Assembly (NCBI RefSeq): GCF_004210215.2
Contig: NZ_CP067394.1
Coordinates: 3,162,001-3,226,000 of the forward strand
Origin: Cryobacterium sp. SO1
Lineage (GTDB): Bacteria; Actinomycetota; Actinomycetes; Actinomycetales; Microbacteriaceae
Direction: 5' to 3'
Length of the DNA stretch: 64,000 nt
Of the stretch, positions 1 to 8,846 are shown one piece after another. The notes beneath the pieces are model-generated. The model saw only the letters and a list, made by a program, of their open reading frames with translations. It ran no database searches and was not told where the DNA came from. A program made the translations under genes and the position numbers. Within the stretch, counting starts at the first letter, position 1. Every line of letters starts with the position of its first letter.

Positions 1-1480
1 CGTGCCAGAGCGCGAGGTGGTAGTCCCCGCCGCCGGGGACGGTGTCCGCGTACGCGGCCAGCATCGGGTCGAGCAGCATCACGAACGGGCCGAGCAGCAG
101 GGTGGCGACGGTGAGGATGCCGGGCGCCAGGTTGAAGTCCCAGCGGCTGGCGTGCAGGGCCGTATCGCTGATCGCCGGCCGGGTGCCGAAGGCGCCCCAG
201 AAGAACTTGGCGCTGTACGCGACGGTGAGCACCGAACCGAGCGCGGTGCCGGCCAGGGCAATCCAACCCCAGCCGTCACCGGCCAGGCCGGCCTCGATGA
301 ACGCGGTGAACACCGATTCCTTGGCGACGAAGCCGAGCAGCGGGGGCAGTCCGGCCATCGACGCGACGGCGATCAGGGCGATGGCGGCGAGCGCGGGTTC
401 GCGGCGGCCGATCCCGGAGAGCTTGCGCCAGTCACGGGTGCCGGCGCGGTGGTCGATGATGCCCACGACGAGGAACAGGGTGGCCTTGTAGAGCGCGTGC
501 GCGAGCAGCAACGCCGCCCCGGCGAGTGCGGCGTCGCGGGTGCCGAACCCGACGACAACCATGAGGAAGCCGAGCTGGCTGACGGTGCCGTAGGCGAGCA
601 TCAGTTTGAGGTCGTGCTGCCGCAGCGACCGCCAGGCCCCCACGAGCATGGTCCAGACGCCGATGGTGACCAGCACCGGCAACCAGCCGGGCGAGTCGGC
701 GTAGCCGGGCGCGAACCGGGCGGTGAGATAGATGCCGGCCTTCACCATCGCCGCGGCGTGCAGGTACGCGCTGACCGGGGTGGGGGCGGCCATCGCGGCG
801 GGCAGCCAGAAGTGGAACGGGATCAGCGCGGACTTCGACAGCGCACCGACCAGGATCAGCAGTACTGCCCAGATCGCGACGGGACTGTCGGAGGGGTTCG
901 CGATGATGCCGGCCAGTGAGGTGGTGCCCGCATCGACCGAGATCATCACGACGCCGATGAGCATCACGAGGCCGCCGAAGGTGGTCACCAACAGCGCCTG
1001 CAGGGCGGCACCGCGACTCTCTCTTTTGGTGGTGTAATGCCCGATCAGCAGATAGGAGAGCACACTGGTGATCTCCCAGAACATGAACATCACCAGGATG
1101 TCGTCAGCGGTGACCAGCCCGTACATGGTGCCGGCGAACGCGAGCAGCAGAGCCGCGAACCGGCCGAGGCTGGGTTCGTCCTCGTCGAAGTAGCTGGCGC
1201 AGTAGATGAGCACCAGGGCGCCGACGCCGGTGACGACGAGGGCAAGCAGCCAGGCGAGCGCATCCACCCGGAATGACAGGCTGATCCCCAGCTGGGGGAT
1301 CCAGGGCAGGCTCTGGGTGACGGCGCCGCCGGCGGTGATCACGCCGGTCTGCGTCAGCGTGTAGACGAAGGCCGCCGCGGGCAGCAGGGCGACGACATAA
1401 AAAACGCGCAACCCGATCAATCGGGTGAGCGTGGGGGTGAGCACCGAAACGAGCAGGAAAACCAGGAGGATTGTCGCCAC
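1..1480 (-). CDS. mrpA: Na+/H+ antiporter subunit A (MrpA/MnhA-like), 3' end cut off
   Basis: This is the N-terminal 493 codons of a polytopic membrane protein; the gene runs off the left edge. It starts at a GTG (1480) behind GGGAGG at 1485-1490. The protein is almost entirely hydrophobic helices. It carries the NuoL/MrpA-type proton-channel signature, including YLHAAAMVKAGIYL around residues 245-258 with the conserved lysine, and FWEITSVLSYLLIG around residue 130. In Mrp complexes subunit A is the large ion-translocating membrane subunit for Na+(K+)/H+ exchange. The rest of the operon would lie outside the window to the left. A NuoL or hydrogenase-4 type subunit is the main alternative, because the diagnostic C-terminal half is missing. 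Confidence 0.85.
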   Translation of the reverse strand, partial: MATILLVFLLVSVLTPTLTRLIGLRVFYVVALLPAAAFVYTLTQTGVITAGGAVTQSLPWIPQLGISLSFRVDALAWLLALVVTGVGALVLIYCASYFDEDEPSLGRFAALLLAFAGTMYGLVTADDILVMFMFWEITSVLSYLLIGHYTTKRESRGAALQALLVTTFGGLVMLIGVVMISVDAGTTSLAGIIANPSDSPVAIWAVLLILVGALSKSALIPFHFWLPAAMAAPTPVSAYLHAAAMVKAGIYLTARFAPGYADSPGWLPVLVTIGVWTMLVGAWRSLRQHDLKLMLAYGTVSQLGFLMVVVGFGTRDAALAGAALLLAHALYKATLFLVVGIIDHRAGTRDWRKLSGIGRREPALAAIALIAVASMAGLPPLLGFVAKESVFTAFIEAGLAGDGWGWIALAGTALGSVLTVAYSAKFFWGAFGTRPAISDTALHASRWDFNLAPGILTVATLLLGPFVMLLDPMLAAYADTVPGGGDYHLALWH

Positions 1481-1621
1481 GGGGCCTCCCGGCTCTCTAC
1501 GGAAGAGTGTCGTCTCTGGGTCAGAGTGTCGGAAATGAGTCTACAGGAACGGGCCTTTAGACCCTGAACGCGCGCTGGCCGTCGACTAGTGTTGCCGCAA
1601 CCCCCAGAACGGATGCGTCAC

Positions 1622-3160
1622 GTGACCACCAGCACCACCGGGCCGGATCGGCCGGAGAACTCGCCCACTCCCCCCGACGCAGCATCGCACTACCGCGATC
1701 ACGACGAATCCCCACTCGAGCACATCGACGACGCCCTGAGCGTGCACGAGGATGCGGGCCTGCACAAGGGCCTCAAGGCCAGGCACGTGCAGATGATCGC
1801 CATCGGCGGCGCCATCGGCACCGGCCTCTTCCTTGGCGCGGGCGGCCGGCTCGCCATCGCCGGTCCCGCCCTGGTGTTCGTCTACGCGATCTGCGGATTC
1901 TTCGCGTTCCTGATCCTGCGGGCGCTCGGCGAGCTGGTGCTGCACCGGCCAACCTCCGGTTCCTTCGTGTCGTACGCGCGGGAGTTCTTCGGCGAGAAGA
2001 CCGCGTTTGTGACCGGCTGGCTGTACTGGCTGAACTGGGTGATGACCGCGATCGTGGACGTGACCGCTGTGGCGCTGTACATGAACTTCTTCGGCACGTA
2101 CTGGGCCCCGTTCGGTGACGTACCGCAGTGGATGTTCGCGCTTCTGGCCCTCGCCGTGGTGCTGGGGCTCAACCTGCTCTCCGTGAAGGTGTTCGGTGAG
2201 CTGGAGTTCTGGTTCGCGTTGATCAAGGTTGTCGCGATCGTGGCGTTCCTCATCGTGGGCACCTGGATGGTCATCTTCGGCACCCCGGTGGAGGGCGCGA
2301 CCGTGGGCTTCTCGCTGATCGCCGAGAACGGCGGCTGGCTGCCGAACGGCCTGCTCGCGTCGGTGCTCGTGGTGCAGGGTGTGGTGTTCGCCTACGCCTC
2401 CATCGAGCTGATCGGCACCGCCGCCGGTGAGACGGAGAACCCGGAGAAGGTGATGCCCAAGGCCATCAACACCGTCATCGTGCGCATCGCGGTCTTCTAC
2501 GTCGGCTCGGTCCTGCTGCTGTCCCTGTTGTTGCCGTACACGGCATATGAGGCCGGGGTGAGCCCGTTCGTCACCTTCTTCGGCTCCATCGGCGTCGACG
2601 GTGTCGACGTGATCATGAACCTCGTCGTGCTCACCGCCGCGCTCTCGTCGCTGAACGCAGGTCTGTATTCCACCGGGCGCATCCTTCGGTCGATGTCGCT
2701 CGCCGGGTCGGCACCCCGGTTCGCCGACAAGGTGAGCCGCAACGGGGTGCCGTTCGGCGGCATCCTGCTCACCGGCGTGGTCACCCTGCTCGGGGTGGCG
2801 CTGAATGCGCTGGTGCCCGATGAGGCATTCGAAATCGTGTTGAACATGGCCGCGATCGGCATCATCAGCGCGTGGGGCATGATCGTGCTCTGCCAGCTGC
2901 GGTTGCAGGCCTGGGCCAAGGCGGGCATCCTCACCCGCCCGGCGTTCCGGATGCCCGGCGCCCCGTTCACCGGCTACCTCACCCTGGTCTTCCTCGCGAC
3001 GGTGCTCGTGCTGATGGCCTTCGACTGGCCGGTCGGCACGCTCACCATCAGCTCGCTGGGCCTGATCATCCCGGCGTTAGTGATCGGCTGGTTCGCCTGC
3101 CGTGGCCGCATCTTCGAGATCGCCGCCGCCCGGCCGCCGCTGCCCGCCGCCAAGCGCTAG
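1622..3160 (+). CDS. ansP: Amino acid permease, APC family, L-asparagine permease (AnsP)-like
   Basis: This is a 12-helix amino acid/proton symporter of the APC superfamily. The first helix contains [20 protein letters not shown], the typical AnsP/GabP/CycA opening, followed by [17 protein letters not shown]. The overall resemblance is closest to mycobacterial AnsP, so asparagine or a related polar amino acid is the likely substrate (inference). The hydrophilic N-terminus (about 55 residues) is rich in Asp, Glu and His. The start is uncertain. In-frame candidates are GTG 1589, ATG 1613 and GTG 1622, none with a good ribosome site; 1622 is chosen because a purine-rich stretch lies at 1607-1613. 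The gene is divergent from mrpA and is followed by a small inverted repeat. Confidence 0.85.
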   Translation: MTTSTTGPDRPENSPTPPDAASHYRDHDESPLEHIDDALSVHEDAGLHKGLKARHVQMIAIGGAIGTGLFLGAGGRLAIAGPALVFVYAICGFFAFLILRALGELVLHRPTSGSFVSYAREFFGEKTAFVTGWLYWLNWVMTAIVDVTAVALYMNFFGTYWAPFGDVPQWMFALLALAVVLGLNLLSVKVFGELEFWFALIKVVAIVAFLIVGTWMVIFGTPVEGATVGFSLIAENGGWLPNGLLASVLVVQGVVFAYASIELIGTAAGETENPEKVMPKAINTVIVRIAVFYVGSVLLLSLLLPYTAYEAGVSPFVTFFGSIGVDGVDVIMNLVVLTAALSSLNAGLYSTGRILRSMSLAGSAPRFADKVSRNGVPFGGILLTGVVTLLGVALNALVPDEAFEIVLNMAAIGIISAWGMIVLCQLRLQAWAKAGILTRPAFRMPGAPFTGYLTLVFLATVLVLMAFDWPVGTLTISSLGLIIPALVIGWFACRGRIFEIAAARPPLPAAKR

Positions 3161-3228
3161 CCGCCCGGCGGTCTGTCTGCCCCGCTGTCCCGATGCCCCG
3201 CTGCTCGGCTGCTCGGCTGGCCCCGCCC

Positions 3229-3259
3229 AACTGTTCCCCGTCCCTCTGCGGTAACAGTT
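3229..3259. repeat. Small inverted repeat (AACTGTT ... AACAGTT)
   Basis: Seven-base arms at 3229-3235 and 3253-3259 sit between two convergent genes. The right arm runs into TAGCGC, as does a similar element near 62567, so it may be a short relative of the hairpin family at 10861 and 62515. It could act as a weak terminator. Confidence 0.45.
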
Positions 3260-3279
3260 AGCGCGGCAGCCGGCGCAGG

Positions 3280-4539
3280 TCAGGCGCGGCGGCGGCGGAC
3301 GAGGTCGCTGGCCAGCACCACGACCAGCGCCACCAGGATGATGCCCACGTAGACGAACGGCACCGTGCCCAGGCCCACCTGGGCCAGTAGGAACGCTCCC
3401 ACGAAAGCGCCAAGGCCGATGCCGATGTTGAACGCCGTCGTGTACACGGCGCTGGCGGTGTCGCGGATGCGCACCGACGCGGTGTGCAGCAACCGGGTCT
3501 GCAGCAGCGGCGGGAGCGTGCCGAACGCCAGGCCCCAGAGCAGGAACGCCCCGATCGCGACGGGCAGGGTCTGCGTGAACAGGGCCAGCACGGTCACGCT
3601 GACCACGGTGACCGCCATGCCGAGCACCAGGCCGAGCTGCGGACGCTTGCCGAACACGACCCCGCTGATGAACAGGCCGATGGCACCGGCGATGCCGTAC
3701 GCGAACAGCATCGGGGCGACGGCGTCGCTGCCCACCCCGAGGGTGTCGCTGAGGAACGGGGCGATGTAGGTGTAGAAGGTGTAGTGCCCGATCATGGTGA
3801 GCGCGGTGATCGCGCACACCAGCGCGACCGGGCCGATGGTGGGGTCGCGGGGCAGCTTCTTCAGCGTGATGGTGCCGGTGGCCGTCGTGACGGTTTCGGC
3901 GCGCTTGGCCGTGTAGTGCTCGACCTTGGGCAGGAACCGCCAGATCACCACGGCGCCCACCAGCATCAGCCCGGCCAGCACCACGAAGGAGAGCCGCCAG
4001 CCGAGCAGGTGGCCGAGGAAGGTGCCCAGCGGCACCCCGAATACGAACGCCAGCGTGCCGCCGGCGATGGTGATCGAGACCGCGCGGGCAATCTGGTCCT
4101 TGGGCACCAGGTGCGCGGAGTAGGCGCCGACGACGCCCCAGAACAGGCCGTGCGCCAGCCCTCCGATCACCCGCGAGACCACCACGAAGGTGTAGTCGGG
4201 GGCGACGGCGGTGAGGATGTTGCTCAGCGCGAAGACCACGAGCACCATCACGATCAGGCCGTGCCGGGGCATCCGTTTGGTCAGCAACGCCAGCGGCGTG
4301 CTGGTGAGCACCACCGTGAAGGCGAACCAGGACACCAGCAGGCCCACATCGGACTGGCTGACCCCGAGCGAACTGCTCATTTCGGGCAGCAGACCGGTGG
4401 GCAGCATTTCGGAGGTGACCGAGAGGAAGACGGCGGCGGAGAGGGCGATCAGGCCGATCCAGGGGAACGGCCCGGCGGCGACGGTGTCGGGACGGTGCCC
4501 GGCGTTGGACGGCAGCGAGATGGGCGCGGTGAATGACAT
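3280..4539 (-). CDS. MFS transporter, DHA1 (drug/arabinose efflux) type
   Basis: This is a 419-residue major facilitator with 12 predicted helices. The N-terminal helix contains TSEMLPTGLLPEMSSSLGVS, typical of the DHA1 efflux group that includes sugar-efflux and chloramphenicol-exporter proteins (AraJ/CmlR-like). The cytoplasmic loop 2-3 motif reads LLTKRMPRH, a degenerate motif A, and helix 4 reads SRVIGGLAHGLFWG. A proton-coupled exporter of small molecules is likely; the substrate cannot be told. The gene is convergent with the AnsP-like gene. No regulator is adjacent, so drug resistance should not be assumed. Confidence 0.85.
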   Translation of the reverse strand: MSFTAPISLPSNAGHRPDTVAAGPFPWIGLIALSAAVFLSVTSEMLPTGLLPEMSSSLGVSQSDVGLLVSWFAFTVVLTSTPLALLTKRMPRHGLIVMVLVVFALSNILTAVAPDYTFVVVSRVIGGLAHGLFWGVVGAYSAHLVPKDQIARAVSITIAGGTLAFVFGVPLGTFLGHLLGWRLSFVVLAGLMLVGAVVIWRFLPKVEHYTAKRAETVTTATGTITLKKLPRDPTIGPVALVCAITALTMIGHYTFYTYIAPFLSDTLGVGSDAVAPMLFAYGIAGAIGLFISGVVFGKRPQLGLVLGMAVTVVSVTVLALFTQTLPVAIGAFLLWGLAFGTLPPLLQTRLLHTASVRIRDTASAVYTTAFNIGIGLGAFVGAFLLAQVGLGTVPFVYVGIILVALVVVLASDLVRRRRA

Positions 4540-4747
4540 GGGTGCTGTGGCTCACAGACAGAATGCCGCTTGCCCGACGCCAGCGGCTGTCACGGCTGGC
4601 TGTGCGGGGTTGGTCAAGCGGTGCGCGCCGACGTGCGCGCCCGGGGCCGGTGAGAATCGTACCGACCACTGACCAGCCTAGCCGAGTGCGTCCTCAAATG
4701 AGGGGCGCTCGGGTATCCGGGCCCCCGCGGCCCGGTAATCTGGTTCG

Positions 4748-5623
4748 ATGAACCCCAGTCTTCCGGCGCCCTCCCACCATCACCACCTGGTCGTCACCCT
4801 GGTCTGCCCCGACCAGCCCGGCATCGTGCACGCCGTCAGCGGCGCGATTGTTCAGGCCCGCGGCAACATCACCGAGAGCCAGCAGTTCTCCAGCGCCGAC
4901 ACCGGTCGGTTCTTCATGCGGCTGCAGGTGGAGTCGCCGGCGAACCGCGACGAGTTGCAGGCCGCGATGGCGCCGATCATCGACCGGTACGCCATGACAT
5001 CCGTCATCGACGTCGTTGGCCGGCCGCTGCGCACCCTGGTGCTGGCGTCGACGGCGGGGCACTGCGTCAACGACCTGCTCTTCCGTCAGCGTGGCGGCCA
5101 GCTGGCCGTCGAGGTTCCCCTGGTGCTCAGCAACCACGGCACCCTGCGCGACCTTGTCGGGTTCTACGGTGTGCCGTTCGAATCGCTGCCGATCACGGAT
5201 GCCGCCAGCAAGGCGTCGTTCGAGGCGCGCGTGGTCGAGGCCGTGGAGGAGGACGACATCGAACTGGTGGTGCTGGCCCGGTACATGCAAATCCTCTCCC
5301 CCGAACTGTGCGCGTACCTCGAGGGCCGCGCCATCAACATCCACCACTCGTTCCTGCCCGGATTCAAGGGCGCCAACCCGTACAAGCAGGCGCACGCGCG
5401 CGGTGTGAAACTCATCGGCGCCACGGCGCACTTCGTCACGAGCGATCTGGACGAAGGGCCGATCATCGAGCAGAACGTGGTGCGCGTCGACCACTCCCGC
5501 ACTCCCGCCGAGCTCGTCGCGATCGGCCAGGACGAGGAGAGTCGCACCCTCACCCAGGCGGTGAAGTGGTTCGCCGAGAACCGGGTGCTGCTCGACGGGG
5601 CACGCACCATCATCTTCAAGTAG
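4748..5623 (+). CDS. purU: Formyltetrahydrofolate deformylase
   Basis: This enzyme hydrolyses 10-formyl-THF to THF and formate, balancing the one-carbon pool and supplying formate for purine synthesis. At 291 residues it has the usual length. An N-terminal ACT domain (about 13-90, containing CPDQPGIVHAVSG) is followed by a formyltransferase domain. The catalytic segment INIHHSFLPGFKGANPY lies at about 196-212, and LDEGPIIEQ supplies the conserved Asp near 238. The start is ATG 4748. Four consecutive histidines at residues 10-13 are natural here. The DUF2568 gene follows after 21 bp and is probably cotranscribed. Confidence 0.95.
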   Translation: MNPSLPAPSHHHHLVVTLVCPDQPGIVHAVSGAIVQARGNITESQQFSSADTGRFFMRLQVESPANRDELQAAMAPIIDRYAMTSVIDVVGRPLRTLVLASTAGHCVNDLLFRQRGGQLAVEVPLVLSNHGTLRDLVGFYGVPFESLPITDAASKASFEARVVEAVEEDDIELVVLARYMQILSPELCAYLEGRAINIHHSFLPGFKGANPYKQAHARGVKLIGATAHFVTSDLDEGPIIEQNVVRVDHSRTPAELVAIGQDEESRTLTQAVKWFAENRVLLDGARTIIFK

Positions 5624-5644
5624 CCCGGTCGGTAGGATTGCCGG

Positions 5645-6004
5645 GTGAACGACACCCACTCCGCCCCAGCCATCGGCGCCAACGACATCCTGCGTTTTGT
5701 GCTCGAACTGCTCGCCTTCGTGAGCCTGGCGCTGTGGGGGTTCCTGGCCTGGCCGCTGCCGTGGCCGGGTATCCTGGTGGGCATCCTGGCGCCGGCGTTC
5801 GCGATCCTGATCTGGGCGCTGTTCCGCTCACCCAAGGCCGTGTTCAAGCTGGACCCGTTCGGCAAGGCGATCGTGGAGATCTGCGTGTTCGGCGCCGCGG
5901 CCCTGGCCTGGTGGGACCTGGGCCAGCCGATCGTGGCCGGCGTCTTCGCTGTCGTCGCCACCGTCAGCGGCGTCCTCTCCGGCCGCAAGGAACTCGGCGC
6001 CTGA
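5645..6004 (+). CDS. YrdB/DUF2568 family small membrane protein
   Basis: This 119-residue integral membrane protein has four hydrophobic segments and starts with GTG at 5645. The segment LRFVLELLAFVSLALWGF and the motif FRSPKAVFKLDP match the DUF2568 (YrdB) family, whose function is unknown. It lies 21 bp after purU on the same strand. It ends 4 bp before the stop of the convergent DUF1761 gene. Confidence 0.75.
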   Translation: MNDTHSAPAIGANDILRFVLELLAFVSLALWGFLAWPLPWPGILVGILAPAFAILIWALFRSPKAVFKLDPFGKAIVEICVFGAAALAWWDLGQPIVAGVFAVVATVSGVLSGRKELGA

Positions 6005-6007
6005 GCG

Positions 6008-6400
6008 CTACTGGAGTGCGCCGATGATGGCGCCCATCACCGTGAACGACACCACGTTGTAGGACCCGTTGATCGCGAACAGCACCAGGCTTCTTCGTTC
6101 AAAGAGGTAGTTCACGCCGAAGGCGGCGGCCACGAACGTCGCGCCGGTGGCGAACCCGGCGAACACGCCGAAGGCCAGCCCGTTCGAGCCGATGAACGCG
6201 GCCAGGCTGATCGCCATCACGATCGCCAGGAGCAGCGACCCGAGGAACACCCGGGCGGTGCCGGTTTTCAGCTGGGCGTCGGTGACACCCGCGGCCCGCT
6301 GCCAGGGCCCGGCGAACAGCAGCGAATACCAGAGCCCGCCGATGACGAACGACGAGATCGCGGCCAGCGCGACGGCTAACCAGTTGAATGAGACGTCCAT
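6008..6400 (-). CDS. DUF1761 family membrane protein
   Basis: This 130-residue protein has four predicted helices. The N-terminal FNWLAVALAAISSFVIGGLWY and the following SLLFAGPWQRAAG are the family hallmarks (Trp-Tyr after a Gly-rich helix). The function of DUF1761 is unknown. It is transcribed away from the AraC-type gene's 3' end on the same strand, 55 bp downstream of that gene, so the two may form a transcript. Confidence 0.75.
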   Translation of the reverse strand: MDVSFNWLAVALAAISSFVIGGLWYSLLFAGPWQRAAGVTDAQLKTGTARVFLGSLLLAIVMAISLAAFIGSNGLAFGVFAGFATGATFVAAAFGVNYLFERRSLVLFAINGSYNVVSFTVMGAIIGALQ

Positions 6401-6455
6401 GAGCGCTCCCGCGAGTGGTGGTCCCGGCCGGTCCGGGACACTGCCACGCTAGACC

Positions 6456-7316
6456 TCACCGCTCGCGGGGTCTTGTAGAAAATTCCCGAACTCCGTCCAG
6501 CTCCGCCAGCGGCACGAATGCGGCGTACTCGGGCCCGTAGCGGGCGACGATGTCGAGGTACCGGGTGGGCGAGAGACCCGTGAACGCGCGGAACACCCGG
6601 ATGAAATGCGGCTGGTCGTAGTATCCGGAGGTGGCCACCAACTCGGCCCAGCTGGGCATCGGCCCCTGCAACGGCAGGGCATCGATGAACTGACGGAATC
6701 GCACGATCTCCGCGTAGCTCTTGGGCGTCACCCCGCACCAGGTGCGGAAGTCGTCGATCAGCCGGTGGTGGCTGGTGCCGGCGGCCGCCGCGATCTGCGG
6801 GATGGGCGCATCCGGGTTCACCTGGATGCCGGCCCAGGCCCGCAGCACCGCCGGCGGCGCCGCACGGCTGCGCGTCTGCGCCCGCAGGTGCTTGATCAGC
6901 AGGCCCACCGCCTCGGCCGACCCTGTGCTGTGCAACGCGGCGTGCCGCAGCGCGTCGGTGTCGCCGAGCAGACCCTGGCTCTCCCGCACGGTTCCGGTCA
7001 GCTCGGCGGCGGGCAGGTCGAGAAACCGGGCGGCCGCGAAGGGGGCCAGTTCGGCGGCGAGGTGACGGATGACCGGCGGGCTCTGGCTGATCAGGTACCG
7101 CGGTTGCAGGCCGGAGAGGAACCCGGCCGTCAGCACCCGCACCGCCCCGGTCTGCACGTCGACCAGCCGGTAGGGCGCGGACAGGTTCACGATCAGGTGC
7201 AGCGCGGGCTGGGGGAAAATGCGCTCGTACCGCTGTTCTGCCGGCTGCTCGAGGTACCAGAGCCGCTGTACATCGGGGGCCAGGTCGGCCGGGACGGGCA
7301 CCTCGAGATACGCCAT
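6456..7316 (-). CDS. AraC-family transcriptional regulator
   Basis: This is a 286-residue regulator. The N-terminal half (about 1-150) resembles the DUF6597-type sensor domain of many AraC proteins. The C-terminal 100 residues hold the paired helix-turn-helix, with IPQIAAAAGTSHHRLIDDF as helix-turn-helix 1 and the AraC signature GYYDQPHFIRVFRAFTGLSP near 235-255. The effector and regulon are unknown. The DUF1761 gene lies directly downstream and an MFS gene upstream, both on the same strand, so either could be a target. Confidence 0.85.
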   Translation of the reverse strand: MAYLEVPVPADLAPDVQRLWYLEQPAEQRYERIFPQPALHLIVNLSAPYRLVDVQTGAVRVLTAGFLSGLQPRYLISQSPPVIRHLAAELAPFAAARFLDLPAAELTGTVRESQGLLGDTDALRHAALHSTGSAEAVGLLIKHLRAQTRSRAAPPAVLRAWAGIQVNPDAPIPQIAAAAGTSHHRLIDDFRTWCGVTPKSYAEIVRFRQFIDALPLQGPMPSWAELVATSGYYDQPHFIRVFRAFTGLSPTRYLDIVARYGPEYAAFVPLAELDGVREFSTRPRER

Positions 7317-7383
7317 GCCCCCACCGTACGACCGCTACGGGCCGTGGACCACTCCTCCCCCGCGCACCGGAGCGTGCGGAAGC

Positions 7384-8652
7384 TTACCGGTCGAGGGGAT
7401 CGATGACCGCTGGTTCGGGGGGCTCGGGGGCCGGCTGCGCGGGCAGGCCGGCGGGCATCCGCAGAGCGTACAGCGAGGTGGCGACAAAGAGCAACCCGCC
7501 GAGCAGGAACGCGGCCGGGTAGGACACCGTGTCGGCGAGCAGACCCGCCACGAGCGGGCCGACGATCGCGCCGAAATCGGAGAACATCGAGAAGATCGCC
7601 ACCGGCCGCCCGCCCGCGGTACCGGCCGCGTCACCGACGGATGCCGCCGGCGCGGTGCCCATGAACGCCGCGGCGACGCCGTACACGCTGAGCAGCACGG
7701 TGAGGATCACGATGTTCGGGGCGAAGGGGATCGCCGTGATGGTCACGGCGGCCACCAGGAACGCCCCGATGATGGCAGGTTTGCGGCCGACGGTGTCGAC
7801 GAACTTCGACGCTGGAGCGAGGGCAAGCGTCTGCGCTACGGCGGCGATGGCGAAGGCGATGCCGGTCCAGGCGCTCGGGCCCTTGAGCACCTCCACCACG
7901 AGCACCGGCACCAGGGCGCCGCGCACCCCGAACGACGACCAGCCCTGCGAGAAATTGGCCAGGCAGGCGGCCCGGAACCGTGGGTCGCGCAGAACCGTGC
8001 GCAGCGGCAGCAGCGGCGCGGCGGCTCCCGTCGCGCCGACGCCGGGGCGGGTGGCCGGCTGCAGCAGCACCAGCCCGATCAGGCCGGCCACGGCCAGGGT
8101 GCCGGCGTAGAAGAAGAACGGCGCGGTCAGCGAGATGGTGGCGAGCAGGCCGCCGAGCGCGGGCCCGGCCATGCCGCCGATGAGGAAGCCGCCCTGGTAG
8201 AAGCCCACCGCGCGGCCGCGGATGCCCGGAGCGGTGGTGCGCAGCAGCAGCGTCATCGCCGCGACGGTGAACATCGCCGAGCCGATACCGCCGGCTCCGC
8301 GCAGCAACAGCAGTTGCGGGTAGCTGCCCGCGATACCGACCAGGCCGCTGGAGACCGCCACGATGCCGATGCCGACCGCCAGGATGGTGCGTTCGCCGGC
8401 CCAGTCGATCAGCTTGCCGCAGACCGGGCTGGCGACGAAGCGCATGAGGGCGAACGCCGACACCACGGCGCCGATCTCCAGGTTGCCCACCCCGAAGCTC
8501 TTCACGTACACCGGCAGCACCGGCACGACCACCCCGAAGCCCACCATGACGAAGAAGGCGATGACGCCGAGCACATAGACATCCCGGCTCAGGCGGGGTT
8601 CGTTCGCCGTTCGGCCGGGTCTGCGGCCGAAGGGGGAACGAAGAAGTCGCAT
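7384..8652 (-). CDS. MFS transporter (multidrug/TetA-like)
   Basis: This 422-residue protein has 12 hydrophobic helices. It has FGVVVPVLPVYVKSFG in helix 1 and GKLIDWAGERTILAVG as the motif-A loop, which places it among DHA1 drug/H+ antiporters. The N-terminal 25 residues are basic. The C-terminal tail is Pro/Glu-rich (about 20 residues). The AraC-type gene follows after a 67-bp gap. Substrate unknown; proton-driven efflux is the family role. Confidence 0.82.
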   Translation of the reverse strand: MRLLRSPFGRRPGRTANEPRLSRDVYVLGVIAFFVMVGFGVVVPVLPVYVKSFGVGNLEIGAVVSAFALMRFVASPVCGKLIDWAGERTILAVGIGIVAVSSGLVGIAGSYPQLLLLRGAGGIGSAMFTVAAMTLLLRTTAPGIRGRAVGFYQGGFLIGGMAGPALGGLLATISLTAPFFFYAGTLAVAGLIGLVLLQPATRPGVGATGAAAPLLPLRTVLRDPRFRAACLANFSQGWSSFGVRGALVPVLVVEVLKGPSAWTGIAFAIAAVAQTLALAPASKFVDTVGRKPAIIGAFLVAAVTITAIPFAPNIVILTVLLSVYGVAAAFMGTAPAASVGDAAGTAGGRPVAIFSMFSDFGAIVGPLVAGLLADTVSYPAAFLLGGLLFVATSLYALRMPAGLPAQPAPEPPEPAVIDPLDR

Positions 8653-8708
8653 CCCTCCAGATTAGGCGCTCAGCGAGCCTGCCCGGTCGGCCTGTGGCCC
8701 CGCCGGGT

Positions 8709-8801
8709 GCATAACTCCTGCGGAATTCGACGGGAACGCCGGCGCACCGCGGGAATTCGGGGATACGGCCGCCTCTGGTTCTCGTTCTGCAGGAGTTATG
8801 C
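8709..8801. repeat. Long-spaced perfect inverted repeat
   Basis: Thirteen-base arms, GCATAACTCCTGC at 8709-8721 and its exact reverse complement at 8789-8801, enclose 67 bases. Two GAATTC sites lie inside. The unit sits in the 194-bp gap between an MFS gene and a metal ATPase on the same strand. It could be a small non-autonomous repeat or a hairpin in the transcript. Confidence 0.7.
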
Positions 8802-8846
8802 GTCGCCCGGCGGTTGCGCCCGACACGTTGGACAGCGGCGGTGGGC

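Noticed and set aside
3484..4536. 350-codon plus-strand frame opposite the first MFS gene
   Set aside because: It is rich in Glu, Gln, Gly, His and Asp with no domain, as expected of the antisense of a hydrophobic membrane protein gene.
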